18,077 bases of DNA from Deltaproteobacteria bacterium (GCA_019308985.1 JAFDHB010000060.1:1-18077), one strand, 5' to 3'. Shown: positions 6,025-15,800, counted from the stretch's first letter. Notes: generated by a model not told the origin, from the sequence alone. Numbers and translations: made by a program.

Positions 6025-7500
6025 TCATGTTGAAACTCGAGGGAAATAGACCCTGAATGTCGAACCCACACCCGGTTTACTCTCGACAGTAATCATGCCG
6101 TTGTGGGCCTCGACTACACTCTTCACAATGGCCAAGCCCAGACCAGTGCCCGTGATAAACCTTGTTTTGTCATTTTTTATCCGATAGAAGCGATCGAATA
6201 TATATGGCAAGTGCTGCTCGGCGATCCCCATACCCGTATCGGCAAAATCGATCCGAACATAATCATCTTCCACCTCCGCCGTAATAGTCACCTTCCCTCC
6301 ATCCGGCGTGTATTTGAGGGCATTGCTCAATAGATTTGAAAAAACCTCTTCTATGTTTCCCCTGTTCCCAAAGACTGGAGGTAATCCCCTTGCTGACTCC
6401 CACTCAAGGACAATGTTCTTTTCCTCGGCCTGGGGTCTGTAAAACGCCACTTGTTCATCTAATATTTCACAGATATCCAGTTTACCTTTTTCCTGAATAA
6501 CAAGCCCAGATTCGATCTTCGCAAGGTCCAGGAGTTCTGATGAAAGGGCAACAAGTGATTTTATCCTTTCTGAAATCCTTGTAAGGACTTCCCGTTGGTC
6601 TTCTGTAACAGGTCCCAGCAAGCCGTCTTGAATGACTCTTATCTGCATAAGAAGCGTATTTAACGGGTTCCTGACTTCATGGGAGACCATGGAGACAAAA
6701 TCCGACTTGAGCTGATCCATTTTTCTTATAGTTGTGACGTCATGCAGGACTGTCACCGTCCCCAAATTGCGCCCTGACCTGTTCCGGAAAGGGACGCACC
6801 AAACCCCCAAAATCCTCTCTTCCTTTTCCCCCGCAAGTTTTGAGACGACTTCATCGCCCAGTTGAGTGAATTCGTCCCTGGGCATGGCCAGCGCGCGATC
6901 AATCATTGATTCGATTTTTGGATTTAGATCAAGATCCCTCAAATCCTTCCCTATTACATTCTCGCCCTTGTATCCGATGAATTTGAGGAACGCAGGATTG
7001 GCGAGGGCCACCTTTTTCTCTGCATTCGTCGCCATCACCCCGTCGGCAAGGCAATTGATCATCACTCGCATGCGCGATTTTTCAGTGGCAATATCCTGCA
7101 AGGTCCGTATATATTCAATTGCCTTTCGAACAACGGTCCTCAGGTCTTGCGGGGAAAAGGGCTTGGAGATAAAATCAAAGGCCCCCTTTTTCATGGCCTC
7201 TATTGCGTGCTCCAGGGTCGCGTAACCCGTAATCACTATAACCACGACGTCCGAATGTCTGGCCCTCACATGTTCAAGGATATCCATGCCCTGTATCCCT
7301 GGCAACATCAGGTCTAACAAGACTATGTCGAAGTGGGCCTCTTCTATTTTTTTCAACCCTGAATACCCGTCTTCGGCTACCTCTATCTCAAAACCTTCCT
7401 GCGCCAGGACCGTCCGACACCCATCCCGGATCCTTTTCTCGTCATCCAGCACCAGGATCTTCGGCCTGTAGGATGATAGAACTGCATCATCTATTGCCAT
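6025..7500 (-). CDS. Receiver-PAS-histidine kinase hybrid
   Basis: The 491-aa protein has an N-terminal receiver domain: acidic Asp19/Asp20, phospho-acceptor Asp63 in LLDLMLPG, Thr91 and Lys113 in SKPF. A PAS domain follows (about 140-260). Then come HisKA with His274 (SMVSHEVRNPL) and a HATPase with an N-box (NLLSNALKYT, 389-398), a G1 box (DTGMGI, 421-426) and a G2 box (GTGLGLA, 451-457). There are no membrane segments. A receiver in front of the kinase usually means the receiver controls the kinase and is phosphorylated by another kinase, most simply the one encoded just upstream. The ATG at 7498-7500 has GAGGAGGGG upstream and overlaps the end of that kinase gene by 10 bases. It is the last gene of the minus-strand operon. 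Confidence 0.92.
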   Translation of the reverse strand: MAIDDAVLSSYRPKILVLDDEKRIRDGCRTVLAQEGFEIEVAEDGYSGLKKIEEAHFDIVLLDLMLPGIQGMDILEHVRARHSDVVVIVITGYATLEHAIEAMKKGAFDFISKPFSPQDLRTVVRKAIEYIRTLQDIATEKSRMRVMINCLADGVMATNAEKKVALANPAFLKFIGYKGENVIGKDLRDLDLNPKIESMIDRALAMPRDEFTQLGDEVVSKLAGEKEERILGVWCVPFRNRSGRNLGTVTVLHDVTTIRKMDQLKSDFVSMVSHEVRNPLNTLLMQIRVIQDGLLGPVTEDQREVLTRISERIKSLVALSSELLDLAKIESGLVIQEKGKLDICEILDEQVAFYRPQAEEKNIVLEWESARGLPPVFGNRGNIEEVFSNLLSNALKYTPDGGKVTITAEVEDDYVRIDFADTGMGIAEQHLPYIFDRFYRIKNDKTRFITGTGLGLAIVKSVVEAHNGMITVESKPGVGSTFRVYFPRVST

Positions 7501-9050
7501 TGTTGTTGGTCCCCTCCTCTTTTCTCCTCTGATTCATCTTTGAAATCATCCCCGTCTTCCCCGGGTACATAAAGAGGGAGTTCAACGAGAAAGGTCGTTC
7601 CCGAGGGGCTCGTTTCTTTGACCCTGATATCTCCTCCATTCTCCATGACGATTCCCAGTGAAGTACTGAGGCCCAGTCCCGTACCCTTGCCCGGTTCTTT
7701 GGTCGTGAAAAAAGGATCGAAAATTTTTTTCAGGTTCTCCGGTGGGATACCACGCCCTGTATCTGAGACCTCAAGGTAGACTTTTTCCCTTGCCTTGTCC
7801 CTGTAAGTACGCAACGCAAGGACGCCCTTCCCGTCCATAGCTGCGCACGCATTCATGATAAGGTTGATAATCACCTGAATGATCTGGTTCTTGTTTACAC
7901 GGATAAGCATCATTTCGTCGGACAGTTCTTTTCTGATGACTACACCGCCAAAAAGCTTTTGGTCGCGGGTCAGAGCCAGCCCCTGATTGACAACTTCGTT
8001 TATCTGAACAATATCCTTTGTTGTAGCGGATTGGCGGCTATAGGCCAAAAGGTTCTTAACTATGCCCTTGCAGCGCTCAACATCTTCGATAATGAATTCA
8101 ATGTGTTCCTTTATTGGATCGTCTTTGCTGAGGGCCTCTGCCGCCAAATTTGCATAAAAGAGAATGCCTGTCAGGGGGTTGTTGATTTCATGGGCCACCC
8201 CGGCCGCAAGTTGGCCCAGGGAGGCCATCCTCTCTGACTGAGCGAGTTGTGCCTGTGTCTCTTGTAGTTTTTTCTCCACTGCGAGTTTCTCTCTCAGGTC
8301 ATTGTATATGCCCATAGTTGCAATTTCCTTGTCCCCTTCGTAAATAATAGCGGCAGTCAATTCCACGGGTATTTCCTCTCCGGCCTTGTTTATGACGGTT
8401 GTCTTTATGCTGGGCAGTTTGCCTTTTCCACCTTCACCATCGTCCCTCAACTTTCGCATGATTTCTCTGGCAACGCCGGGCGGATAGATACGTTCAACGG
8501 AACGCAGTTTTCTGGCCTCTTCGAAGGAGTAACCAAAAAGGTCTTCTGCCGCCCGATTCATCAACAGAATTTCACCCTCCCGGTTTGCCGCAACAATGGC
8601 ACTGGCAGAGCTTTGAATAATCTTTTGGAGAAATTCTTCTGTCTCCCGTAATTCCTTCTCTAGGGCCTTTATCCTCGTGACATCTCTGAGACTTTCCAAG
8701 ACATATATTACTTCTCCGGAATCATCTTTCATCGGGGAAAAGACTCTTTCCTCCCACCTCGTTGAACCATCTTCCATAGAAAACCTTCTGAGGATGGAAT
8801 GGCCTTTCTTGTCGGCTAAGACCATAGGAAAGGGACAACTATCTATGATGGGACAGGTGTCTTTAGTATTGAAGAAAATCTCATGGCATCTCTTCCCTTC
8901 GACTAACTCTTTTGTGACCTTGAATTTTTCGAAAAATACGTGATTGGCATTAACTATGCTTTTGTCAGGTCTTAGGATAAGGGTTGGAAAAGATAGGGAG
9001 TCAAAAACCCTAACTCTCCAGTCCAAGTTTTCAGCAATTCTATCATCCAT
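7491..9050 (-). CDS. PAS-PAS sensor histidine kinase (NtrB-like catalytic part)
   Basis: Counting from the ATG at 9050, the 519-aa soluble kinase has PAS1 (about 10-128), PAS2 (about 138-255), a short coiled coil, and HisKA with His287 in GVAHEINNPLTGIL. The HATPase has an N-box (NLIMNACAAM), a G1 box (DTGRGI), an F-box (FFTTKEPGKG) and a G2 box (GTGLGLS). This H-box and F-box type is shared with NtrB-like kinases, which often feed sigma-54 activators. PAS1 holds a Cys cluster (Cys55, Cys66, Cys72; CHEIF, then DTC, then SCPF), a motif found in PAS domains of anaerobes that could bind a cluster or sense redox. A TTG at 9062 in frame would add four residues; neither start has a strong ribosome binding site. 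It overlaps the following hybrid kinase by 10 bases. Confidence 0.9.
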   Translation of the reverse strand: MDDRIAENLDWRVRVFDSLSFPTLILRPDKSIVNANHVFFEKFKVTKELVEGKRCHEIFFNTKDTCPIIDSCPFPMVLADKKGHSILRRFSMEDGSTRWEERVFSPMKDDSGEVIYVLESLRDVTRIKALEKELRETEEFLQKIIQSSASAIVAANREGEILLMNRAAEDLFGYSFEEARKLRSVERIYPPGVAREIMRKLRDDGEGGKGKLPSIKTTVINKAGEEIPVELTAAIIYEGDKEIATMGIYNDLREKLAVEKKLQETQAQLAQSERMASLGQLAAGVAHEINNPLTGILFYANLAAEALSKDDPIKEHIEFIIEDVERCKGIVKNLLAYSRQSATTKDIVQINEVVNQGLALTRDQKLFGGVVIRKELSDEMMLIRVNKNQIIQVIINLIMNACAAMDGKGVLALRTYRDKAREKVYLEVSDTGRGIPPENLKKIFDPFFTTKEPGKGTGLGLSTSLGIVMENGGDIRVKETSPSGTTFLVELPLYVPGEDGDDFKDESEEKRGGDQQQWQ

Positions 9051-9074
9051 GATCAAGTCCAAATCATTATCAGG

Positions 9075-9620
9075 TTATCGTGAAGGAGGTCGCCTATGGG
9101 GAACCTCAAAGACCTTTGCCAGACTTTTTCTGGCTTTAGGGCCCCCTCCTTCAGCAAGGACCAGATAGATGCAGGATTGGGAGCATGCAGTCATCAGGAC
9201 GGGTATCGAGGCCTGAGCAAGCGTGTTAAGCGCAGTCTCCGCGATTCCATACCTGTCACCGTAATGGGGTCCTTGAAAGTATATGAGATCCACAGGCGAA
9301 GTCACGAGAATTGTCTTTGATTCTTCAAACTCCCCGGACGACGCAACCCGCTTCAGGAAATCTTTCTCTTCCTTGGCCGGAATGAGGATGTATGCCGTGC
9401 AGAGTCCATCAAACGAGATATAGGCCGCAACCAGGTAAAACACTGGATGAAACTCGGCCAAGCCATATATCTTTTCTGCAAAAGGAGCTATCAACCGGGC
9501 AGGCAACCTGACTTCAAACAGGGCCAGATCTCCAGCAACCTGAAATCCATAAGTCTTAACCCTCCCTTCCCGATAGGTCGCGATGGTTTGTAACACTTTC
9601 TCTCTTGACGATCCTGTCAC
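9075..9620 (-). CDS. ACT-like regulatory protein, second of a pair
   Basis: The protein is ~181 aa. Its C-terminal part (about 110-175) has the beta-alpha-beta-beta-alpha-beta order of an ACT domain of the aspartokinase kind: VDLIYFQG, then RYGIAETALNTLAQASIP, then VLMTACSQSC, IYLVLAE, and the helix PKARKSLAKVF. The N-terminal half (TYGFQVAGDLALFEVRLPAR, and later CTAYILIPAKEE) may be a second, degenerate copy. No catalytic domain is attached. ACT domains bind small molecules, typically amino acids, so a ligand-sensing role is inferred. The GTG at 9620 is directly preceded by an in-frame TAG and has no clear Shine-Dalgarno sequence, so the real start could be slightly downstream. It lies between the other ACT-like gene and the PAS-PAS kinase. 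Confidence 0.65.
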   Translation of the reverse strand: MTGSSREKVLQTIATYREGRVKTYGFQVAGDLALFEVRLPARLIAPFAEKIYGLAEFHPVFYLVAAYISFDGLCTAYILIPAKEEKDFLKRVASSGEFEESKTILVTSPVDLIYFQGPHYGDRYGIAETALNTLAQASIPVLMTACSQSCIYLVLAEGGGPKARKSLAKVFEVPHRRPPSR

Positions 9621-9784
9621 CTACGGCAAATCTAGCCCAAAATGATTTGGTTCTAAGCCAGCACCACCGTTCTGAATAACGCAAAACTCCGATAGGTGGA
9701 TTGAGTCACAGTTACTTGGAAAAAACAGAAGGAAACTTCCTGGCCAAAGCTGCGCCTTTAGAGCAGATCAAGGCCCGTCTCCCC

Positions 9785-10285
9785 TCAAGGTAGGGAGGAA
9801 GCCGAATCCTCACCCTCTGGAATACTCAGATATTGTCTCAACGCAGCTACCGCACTGCGCAAGTGGATGTAATCTGTAATAAATGTCAAGGCAGACAGGG
9901 AAGAACTCATGCCATAGAGGGGAAGGCCCGCTTCTCCGAAAGCGGCCAACGAGGCTCCTAGAATTCTTAAGTTGAATTGATGAGGAAACAGGGAAAGCAT
10001 ACCTACAGAAGGAATGAACTCTACCTCACCTCTCAGTGTCACATCTTTTTTCACAAGATCCCTTATCCGGGCCTCTTCTCTCATAGAAACACAACATTTG
10101 GCCTCACTATGGGCCCGAAGGCTGAAGCCCCAAAGGAACTGCATGTTTATCTTGTTTTCTGCCATAAGGCGGGAAATTAGTAACGAAGCATCCAGGTCGT
10201 TCGATATGCCTGATATGTTTATCTGGAGTAACTCATCGCTCAGCTTCACCCCTGCCACCTGGACCTTTTCTGTCTTGCCGGGCAC
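9785..10285 (-). CDS. Tandem ACT-like regulatory protein, first of a pair
   Basis: The 166-aa protein appears to hold two ACT-like repeats. The first (about 15-80) runs LLQINISGI, then DLDASLLISRLMAENKINMQ, then SLRAHSEAKCCVS. The second (about 92-160) runs VGMLSLFPH, then LRILGASLAAFGEAGLP, then LYGMSSSLSALTFI and a last helix AVAALRQYLSI. Both fit the helix-strand order of the tandem ACT domains at the end of aspartokinases, but there is no kinase domain. Ligand binding is inferred. The GTG at 10285 has AAAGGGGAAAG upstream and lies 21 bases after the stop of the receiver gene. The assignment rests on pattern and secondary-structure reading by eye, so it is tentative. Confidence 0.65.
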   Translation of the reverse strand: MPGKTEKVQVAGVKLSDELLQINISGISNDLDASLLISRLMAENKINMQFLWGFSLRAHSEAKCCVSMREEARIRDLVKKDVTLRGEVEFIPSVGMLSLFPHQFNLRILGASLAAFGEAGLPLYGMSSSLSALTFITDYIHLRSAVAALRQYLSIPEGEDSASSLP

Positions 10286-10306
10286 CTTTCCCCTTTGAAA
10301 TTCCGC

Positions 10307-10693
10307 CTAGCTCACATAGTCTTTGACAATATCCATCAGGTTATCGAGGTCAATTGGCTTGGGTATGAACTCATCTGCCAGGGCCGTCTTTCCATCCCAG
10401 TGGGTGTAACTCGTCGAGGTTACCGCCTCACCCACTGCCGTAAGAAGGATCACCGTTATGTCTTTGTACTCCGGGTCTTTCTTGATTTCGTCGCAGACCT
10501 GATAACCATTCTTGTTGGGCATCATCACGTCAAGGATGATCACATCAGGTCTCTCCTCCTTGATCCTATCCCAAGCCTGGACACCATCGTATGCTTTTGC
10601 AACTCTGAAGTTTTCACTTTTCAGTTTTATGGATACCGCCTCGACCAAATCCGGGTCATCATCAACAACTAAAATCAGTTTTTCCTTGCTCAT
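10307..10693 (-). CDS. Single-domain response regulator (receiver only)
   Basis: The 128-aa CheY-like receiver has acidic residues Asp11-Asp13, phospho-acceptor Asp55 in IILDVMMPNKNG, Thr85 in VILLTAV and Lys112 in IPKPI. It has no output domain, so it must act by protein contact or as a relay. In this position it could pass phosphate between the two downstream kinases, or bind an ACT-like protein or an enzyme of the operon; all of that is inference. The ATG has AGGGGGAAAACG directly upstream. The 71-base gap after metF is the longest in this half of the operon apart from the one between the two ACT-like genes. Confidence 0.92.
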   Translation of the reverse strand: MSKEKLILVVDDDPDLVEAVSIKLKSENFRVAKAYDGVQAWDRIKEERPDVIILDVMMPNKNGYQVCDEIKKDPEYKDITVILLTAVGEAVTSTSYTHWDGKTALADEFIPKPIDLDNLMDIVKDYVS

Positions 10694-10764
10694 CGTTTTC
10701 CCCCTGAATACCCTGTTATAAGCATAAATTCACTATAGCTGACACATTGGCTGATTTCAAGATG

Positions 10765-11694
10765 TTAATCTTGGGCATCAGGCCTGGGGTACAGGCCTGC
10801 CTCCCTTACAATTTGGCCAACCTTCTCTTCCCACTCTATCGCCATAATGTGGAAACCTCGCACACCATCTACTTCTTTGAGATGCTCGATGGTTTCCACA
10901 CAGATCTTGATACCCTCTTCAGGCTGATTCTCCTTGGGGACCCCCGACATACGCCTGATGATCTCATCGGGCACATCCATTCCAGGCACTTTGTTTTTCA
11001 TATACTTCGCCATTCCTGCAGATTTGAGGGGCGTGACCCCCGCCAGGATACTGACCTTTTCATGCAAACCTCTATCCCGCACCCCTTCCATCCATTTCTT
11101 GAATTTTTCGATATTATAAATACACTGAGTTTGTATGAAATCCACCCCCGCCTTCACTTTCTTGGCCAACCTAGCCACCCGCAGTTCGAAAGGATCTGCA
11201 AATGGGTTGGCAGCCGCCCCTATAAACATCCGGGGGGGATTGATAATATCGTCACCTCCCTGGAATTTCCCCTTGTCGCGCATGTTCCGTACCATCTCTA
11301 TGAACTGGATTGAATCCAAGTCATAGACATTAGCAGCCATGGGGTGATCACCAAAACACGGGTGATCCCCTGAAAGACATAACATAGTATTGATTCCGTG
11401 GGAATAAGCCCCCAAAATATCACTTTGCATGGCAAGACGATTCCTATCCCTCGTAACCATTTGAAGGATAGGGTCAAGCCCCATTTGCTTAATGATAAGA
11501 CATGCTGCGAAGCTGGACATCCTTACCACGGCAGTCTGATTATCCGTAACATTTATGGCGTCTACACAACCTCTTAACATTTCGGCCTTTTCCCTGATTT
11601 TCTCGGGCGCTGCCCCTCTTGGTGGCCCGCATTCGGAAGTAACCGCCAGTTTGCCCGATGCCAGAATTCTTTCCAGCGCACTCTCAGTCTTCAT
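10765..11694 (-). CDS. metF: 5,10-methylenetetrahydrofolate reductase, catalytic subunit
   Basis: The 309-aa TIM-barrel flavoprotein is MetF of the methyl branch of the Wood-Ljungdahl pathway, interconverting methylene-H4F and methyl-H4F. Family landmarks are all present: the catalytic Glu (Glu21 in TSECGPPRG), the folate/flavin segment NVTDNQTAVVRMSS, RDRNRLAMQSD (82-92), and the Asp of the LSGD motif (Asp110, equivalent to Asp120 in E. coli). It starts with an ATG overlapping the metV stop (ATGA), as is usual for metVF pairs in acetogens and Desulfobacterota. Its partner MetV and the HdrA/MvhD upstream suggest electron delivery through iron-sulfur and flavin carriers and not NADH directly. 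An inverted repeat (CAAGAT-N4-ATCTTG, 10758-10773) covers the stop codon. Confidence 0.95.
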   Translation of the reverse strand: MKTESALERILASGKLAVTSECGPPRGAAPEKIREKAEMLRGCVDAINVTDNQTAVVRMSSFAACLIIKQMGLDPILQMVTRDRNRLAMQSDILGAYSHGINTMLCLSGDHPCFGDHPMAANVYDLDSIQFIEMVRNMRDKGKFQGGDDIINPPRMFIGAAANPFADPFELRVARLAKKVKAGVDFIQTQCIYNIEKFKKWMEGVRDRGLHEKVSILAGVTPLKSAGMAKYMKNKVPGMDVPDEIIRRMSGVPKENQPEEGIKICVETIEHLKEVDGVRGFHIMAIEWEEKVGQIVREAGLYPRPDAQD

Positions 11695-12359
11695 GATGCA
11701 AGATCCTCTCTCATAATCCGCCTAGGCCCTCCGTCCCGGCTAGCCCTCCAGTCCTTCGGAGGCATAATGTCTTCATAGCGTCTTTCCAGCCCTAGGGCCT
11801 TCAATCTATCCCAAATCAACTGCCACGCGCAGTCAATATCCGGATTGACCTCACATTTTCCTTGGGTTGAACCTCCACAGGGGCCATTGAGCAGGCGCTT
11901 AGAACACCGTGCAATGGGACAAATTCCTCCTGTTATTCCAAGGATGCAATCACCGCATCCTTGGCATCGCTCCACCCACACCCCTTGTCGCTCTGAGGCG
12001 CCCATAAATTTCGTGTTTACAGCAGGGAATACCGGTATTTCCTTGAACCTCCTTGCAATCTCCTGTACACCGCAACCGCAGGCCATGGACAACACGGCAT
12101 CGACCTGATTTATGGTACCTGAAAGCTCCTCGACGTATTCTGGATCACATTGCCGTTCTAATGTCATCTCTTTCACGTCCAATACTTTACCTTCCTGCAT
12201 ACACTTCATCTGAAGAGCGGAAGATAGGAGGGCAACCTCTTTTCTCCCACCTGCAGAACAAACCGTAACACATTCGTTACACCCCACGAGAAAGATGCGA
12301 CTAAAAGATTGTATATATTCAAGGATCTCTTCAATGGGTTTTCGTTCAGCGGTAATCAT
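11691..12359 (-). CDS. metV: MetV, Cys-rich partner of methylenetetrahydrofolate reductase
   Basis: The 222-aa protein has an N-terminal Cys-rich part (GCNECVTVC, Cys27/30/34; GCG around Cys94-96) and a C-terminal zinc/Fe-S part (CQGCGDC, 132-138; CPIARC; and LNGPCGGSTQGKCEV with Cys161 and Cys169, plus Cys177). The NGPCGG motif is diagnostic for the methylene-H4F reductase C-terminal domain (MetV). In acetogens MetV pairs with MetF and links it to electron carriers. The ATG has a strong Shine-Dalgarno sequence (GGAGGAGGAA). The stop overlaps the metF start. Confidence 0.92.
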   Translation of the reverse strand: MITAERKPIEEILEYIQSFSRIFLVGCNECVTVCSAGGRKEVALLSSALQMKCMQEGKVLDVKEMTLERQCDPEYVEELSGTINQVDAVLSMACGCGVQEIARRFKEIPVFPAVNTKFMGASERQGVWVERCQGCGDCILGITGGICPIARCSKRLLNGPCGGSTQGKCEVNPDIDCAWQLIWDRLKALGLERRYEDIMPPKDWRASRDGGPRRIMREDLAS

Positions 12360-12386
12360 GCCCGACTTCCTCCTCCATTGGCGATT

Positions 12387-12830
12387 TCAAACGGAAACAT
12401 TCTTGCCCTCACGCTTTGCCCCACGTTTTACGGGGCTCGGACCAAGGCGGCGGATGTGTTCCGTGAATTCAGATGCAGTTGCGGCAAAGCGCTCCCCCAT
12501 ACCCGCAGACATCGTAATCATCTCGAGTCGCTCTCCCCCAATCCCGATTTCATCCAACAGCCCTTTCATATAAGCCACCCTGCGGGCGGCCCTTATGTTC
12601 CCATTTTTGAAATGGCAGTCTCCTTCCAGGCATCCTGCCACATATACGCCATCTGCCCCTTTTTGGAACGCCTTCATTATATGGATGGCGTCTACCTTTC
12701 CCGAGCATGGGACACGAATGATATTTACGTTCGGAGGATAGCACCGCCTCATACTTCCCGCCATATCCGCAGCCGTATATGCACAATAGTGACAACAAAA
12801 AGCGACAATAACAGGATCAAATTCTTCCAC
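12387..12830 (-). CDS. mvhD: MvhD-type hydrogenase/heterodisulfide reductase iron-sulfur subunit
   Basis: The 147-aa protein is of the MvhD family, a [2Fe-2S] electron-transfer subunit that links an electron donor to HdrA. The signature is FCCHYCAY (Cys12, Cys13, Cys16), then RVPCSG (Cys42), then GCLEGDCHF (Cys67, Cys72). It has Cys where some anaerobes carry selenocysteine in this family. It starts with GTG at 12830, sharing one base with the hdrA stop (TAGTG), with GGAAGGGGTG upstream. Directly between hdrA and metV, it is expected to pass electrons from HdrA to the reductase or the reverse. Confidence 0.93.
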   Translation of the reverse strand: MEEFDPVIVAFCCHYCAYTAADMAGSMRRCYPPNVNIIRVPCSGKVDAIHIMKAFQKGADGVYVAGCLEGDCHFKNGNIRAARRVAYMKGLLDEIGIGGERLEMITMSAGMGERFAATASEFTEHIRRLGPSPVKRGAKREGKNVSV

Positions 12831-15800
12831 TAAATCACCCCTTCCAACAGGCCGGTCAACTTGGCCATAATGTGATCATCTTCATACTGCACCAACTGTA
12901 TTGCCTTTGCAGGGCACTCAGCCGCGCAAACGCCGCATCCATGACACTTGGCAGGATCAATCTCCGAAAACCCATCTGCATTGATGAAAGGGACCCCAAA
13001 CGGGCATGCCCTCACACAGATTAGACAGGCGGCACACCTCTTACTGTCCACCTTTGCGACGGTCGCGCCCAGGTTGATTACCTCCCTGGCAAGCATTGTC
13101 CGGGCCCGGCCGGCTGCCGCCTGAGCTTGTGCTATGCTTTCCCGTATGGTCTTGGGACCATGGGCCGTACCGGCCACAAAGAATCCGGGGACGGGGAGGT
13201 CAACGGGTCTTAGCTTCACATGGTCTTCAAGAAAATACCCGTCCGGCGTTCTAGGCAATCGGAAAACCATGGCCAGGTCTTCGGCTCCTTCTTCATCCGG
13301 AACAAAACCAGTACTCAGTATCAGCCTGTCAGCCAGTACGTTCACATCTCTCCCCAGGACATGATCCCTGAAGGTGATCGATAGCTTGTCTTCAACGGGT
13401 TCTACTACCGGCTTTTGTTGCTCCTCATAGCGGAAAAAAAGAACCCCCTTCTCTCTTGCCTTTCTGTAATATTCTTCCTGAAACCCGTAAGTCCTGACTT
13501 CCCTATAGATGATATGGATTTGTATCTCTGGATTGATATCCAACAACCGCAAAGAATTCTTGATGGCCGACTGACAGCAAATACGCGAGCAGTTTGGATT
13601 CTCAGGGCATCGCGAACCGACACACTGGATCATGACGACCTTTCCCCATCCTTCTATTTCTTTGCGCTGATCTTCAATAGTTCTCTCGAGATCGAGTTGA
13701 GTGGACACCGCTTCGTGGTTGTCCAGCAGATATTCCTGCGGCCTGTTTGGCAGAGCACCTGTGGCAATGATTGTCACACCATGAGTTATCTGGCGATAGG
13801 TCATCTGAGGGCCGACTTGCAGGCCCGTCTTGAAAAGACCCGGCATTCCGCTATGATCGACGATCACCGACCTGGTCATGACCTGAATGTTTTTGTGTTT
13901 CATGGTGCGATCTATAAGATTGTTCATATATTTCTGGACATCTTCTCCCTCCAAGGTCTTCCGAATCTCTCGTGCCACTCCACCCAGGGCAGGAGATCTT
14001 TCTACCAGATAAACCCTGAAGCCCTGATCGGCCAAAACAAGGGCCGCATTCATTCCTGCAACACCTCCCCCCACCACAAGGATATTTTTGTTCATCGGCA
14101 GAGTATTATCCGCAAGGGGATGTGCAAGGGCAACAGCAGATACGGCCATTCGAATCAAGTCCTTTGCCTTGTTAAGCGCCCTATCGGGTCTATCAAGATG
14201 AACCCACGTATCTTGATCCCGTATATTCGCAATTTCCAACAGATATTTGTTCAGGCCGGCCTTTCTAAGCGTTTCTTGAAACAGAAGCTCATGAGTCCTT
14301 GGTGAACAGGCTGCCATCACTACGCGATTCAGGGCCTTTTCAATGATAGTTCTCTCTATGTCGGCCAGGGATTCACGGGAGCAACCACGGCCCACCATCT
14401 TTGAAACCACTACCCGGGGAAGACCGCCGGCGTATTCCGCTAATTTGAAGACATCAATCACACCTCCTATATTATTCCCGCAATCGCAGATAAAGACGCC
14501 AATCCTGGGATCCTCTTGAGTCACATCACGTTCCGGTGGTAATTGATCCTTCTCTTCAAGTGAATCTCCAGGAGACCCGGAATATCGGGATGCCATACAA
14601 GCTGCGGCACTGGCCTGCACCATGGTTTCAGGGATGTCCTTTGGGCTTTCCAGCAGTCCACATACATAAATGCCTGGAATAGAGGTAGCAACTGGGTTGA
14701 ACCCTTCCGTCTTCACAAAATTATAGGGATTCAGATCTAAGCCAATCCTGTTGGCCAAATCAACAAAATCTGGGCTGATTTCAAACCCTGTTGAAAGTAC
14801 TACCATATCGAAAATTTCCTCACGGCAGATTTCCTCTCCCAAAGGCAAATAGGTGACAGACAGGCTATCCGTACCGGGGACGGGCTCAACGGTATGGGGT
14901 CGAGTTCGTTCAAGTCGAATATCGAATTCCTCTTTGGCTCTCTTGAGATATAGCTCGTAATCCTTCCCCGAAGTCCTCATGTCCATAAAAAAGATAACTG
15001 TCTCGATATCGTTTTGAAATCTCTCCTTTGTCACTATGGCCTCTTTGAGCGCATACATACAGCACACGCTGGAACAATATGACAGACACCCTTGTTTGAC
15101 ACTCCTCGAACCAACGCACTGTATCCAAGCTATCTTCTGGGGTCGTTTTCCATCGGAAGGTCTCCGAAGCTCTCCCGATGTTGGGCCTGAGGCGGAGAGA
15201 ATCTGTTCATATTCTAACCCTGTAACTACATTCCGGTAAAAGCCATAGCCGTATCCCACCAGTATTGAAGGGTCGAACAAAGCGGCTCCAGTAGCGAGAA
15301 CTACCGACCCTACCTCTATCTCCCGGGTTGTTTCCCTGTCCTCTGGCAGTATCGCTCCCGCCGGACAAACTTCCACTAGCCTGTCAACATCCCTGCATTT
15401 GTCCGGTTCTATGGAATAAGCGAACGGCGTAGCCCTCGGATAACGCATACATGTAGGCGCCCTATGGTCGAGTCCAGGAGTAAAGCGAACACACTCGGGG
15501 AACTCTTTGTAGCAATCCCCACAGGCAGTGCACTTTTCCGGATCAATGAATCGTGGAGCCGTCTTGAGGGTAGCTTTGAATGCGCCTGCTTCTCCTTGGA
15601 TATCAACGAGTTCGGTTAACGGCAACAGGTTGATATGAAGCCGTCTTCCCCCTTCCGCAAGATGCGGGGAAAGGGTGCACAAGTCACAATTATTGGTAGG
15701 AAAAGTCCTGTCGAGCAAGGTCATCAAACCCCCGATAGAAGGAGCTTTGTCTATAAGCACACAGTCCCTGCCCGTTTCTGCAATATCCAGGGCCGCCTTG

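Noticed and set aside
10694..10764. A possible sigma-70 promoter before the receiver gene
   Set aside because: TATAAC could be a -10 box, but no acceptable -35 box is found at the right spacing.
10758..10773. Inverted repeat CAAGAT-N4-ATCTTG over the metF stop as a terminator
   Set aside because: It is AT-rich, has only six pairs, and no T run follows on the transcribed strand, and the receiver gene downstream seems to belong to the same operon.
12309..12833. A 174-codon plus-strand frame opposite mvhD and metV
   Set aside because: It is a shadow of two well-recognised minus-strand genes and has no domain signature.
13415..14305. A 296-codon open frame on the plus strand opposite hdrA
   Set aside because: It lies wholly inside the well-supported HdrA gene, its translation matches no family I know, and there is no ribosome binding site or context for it.
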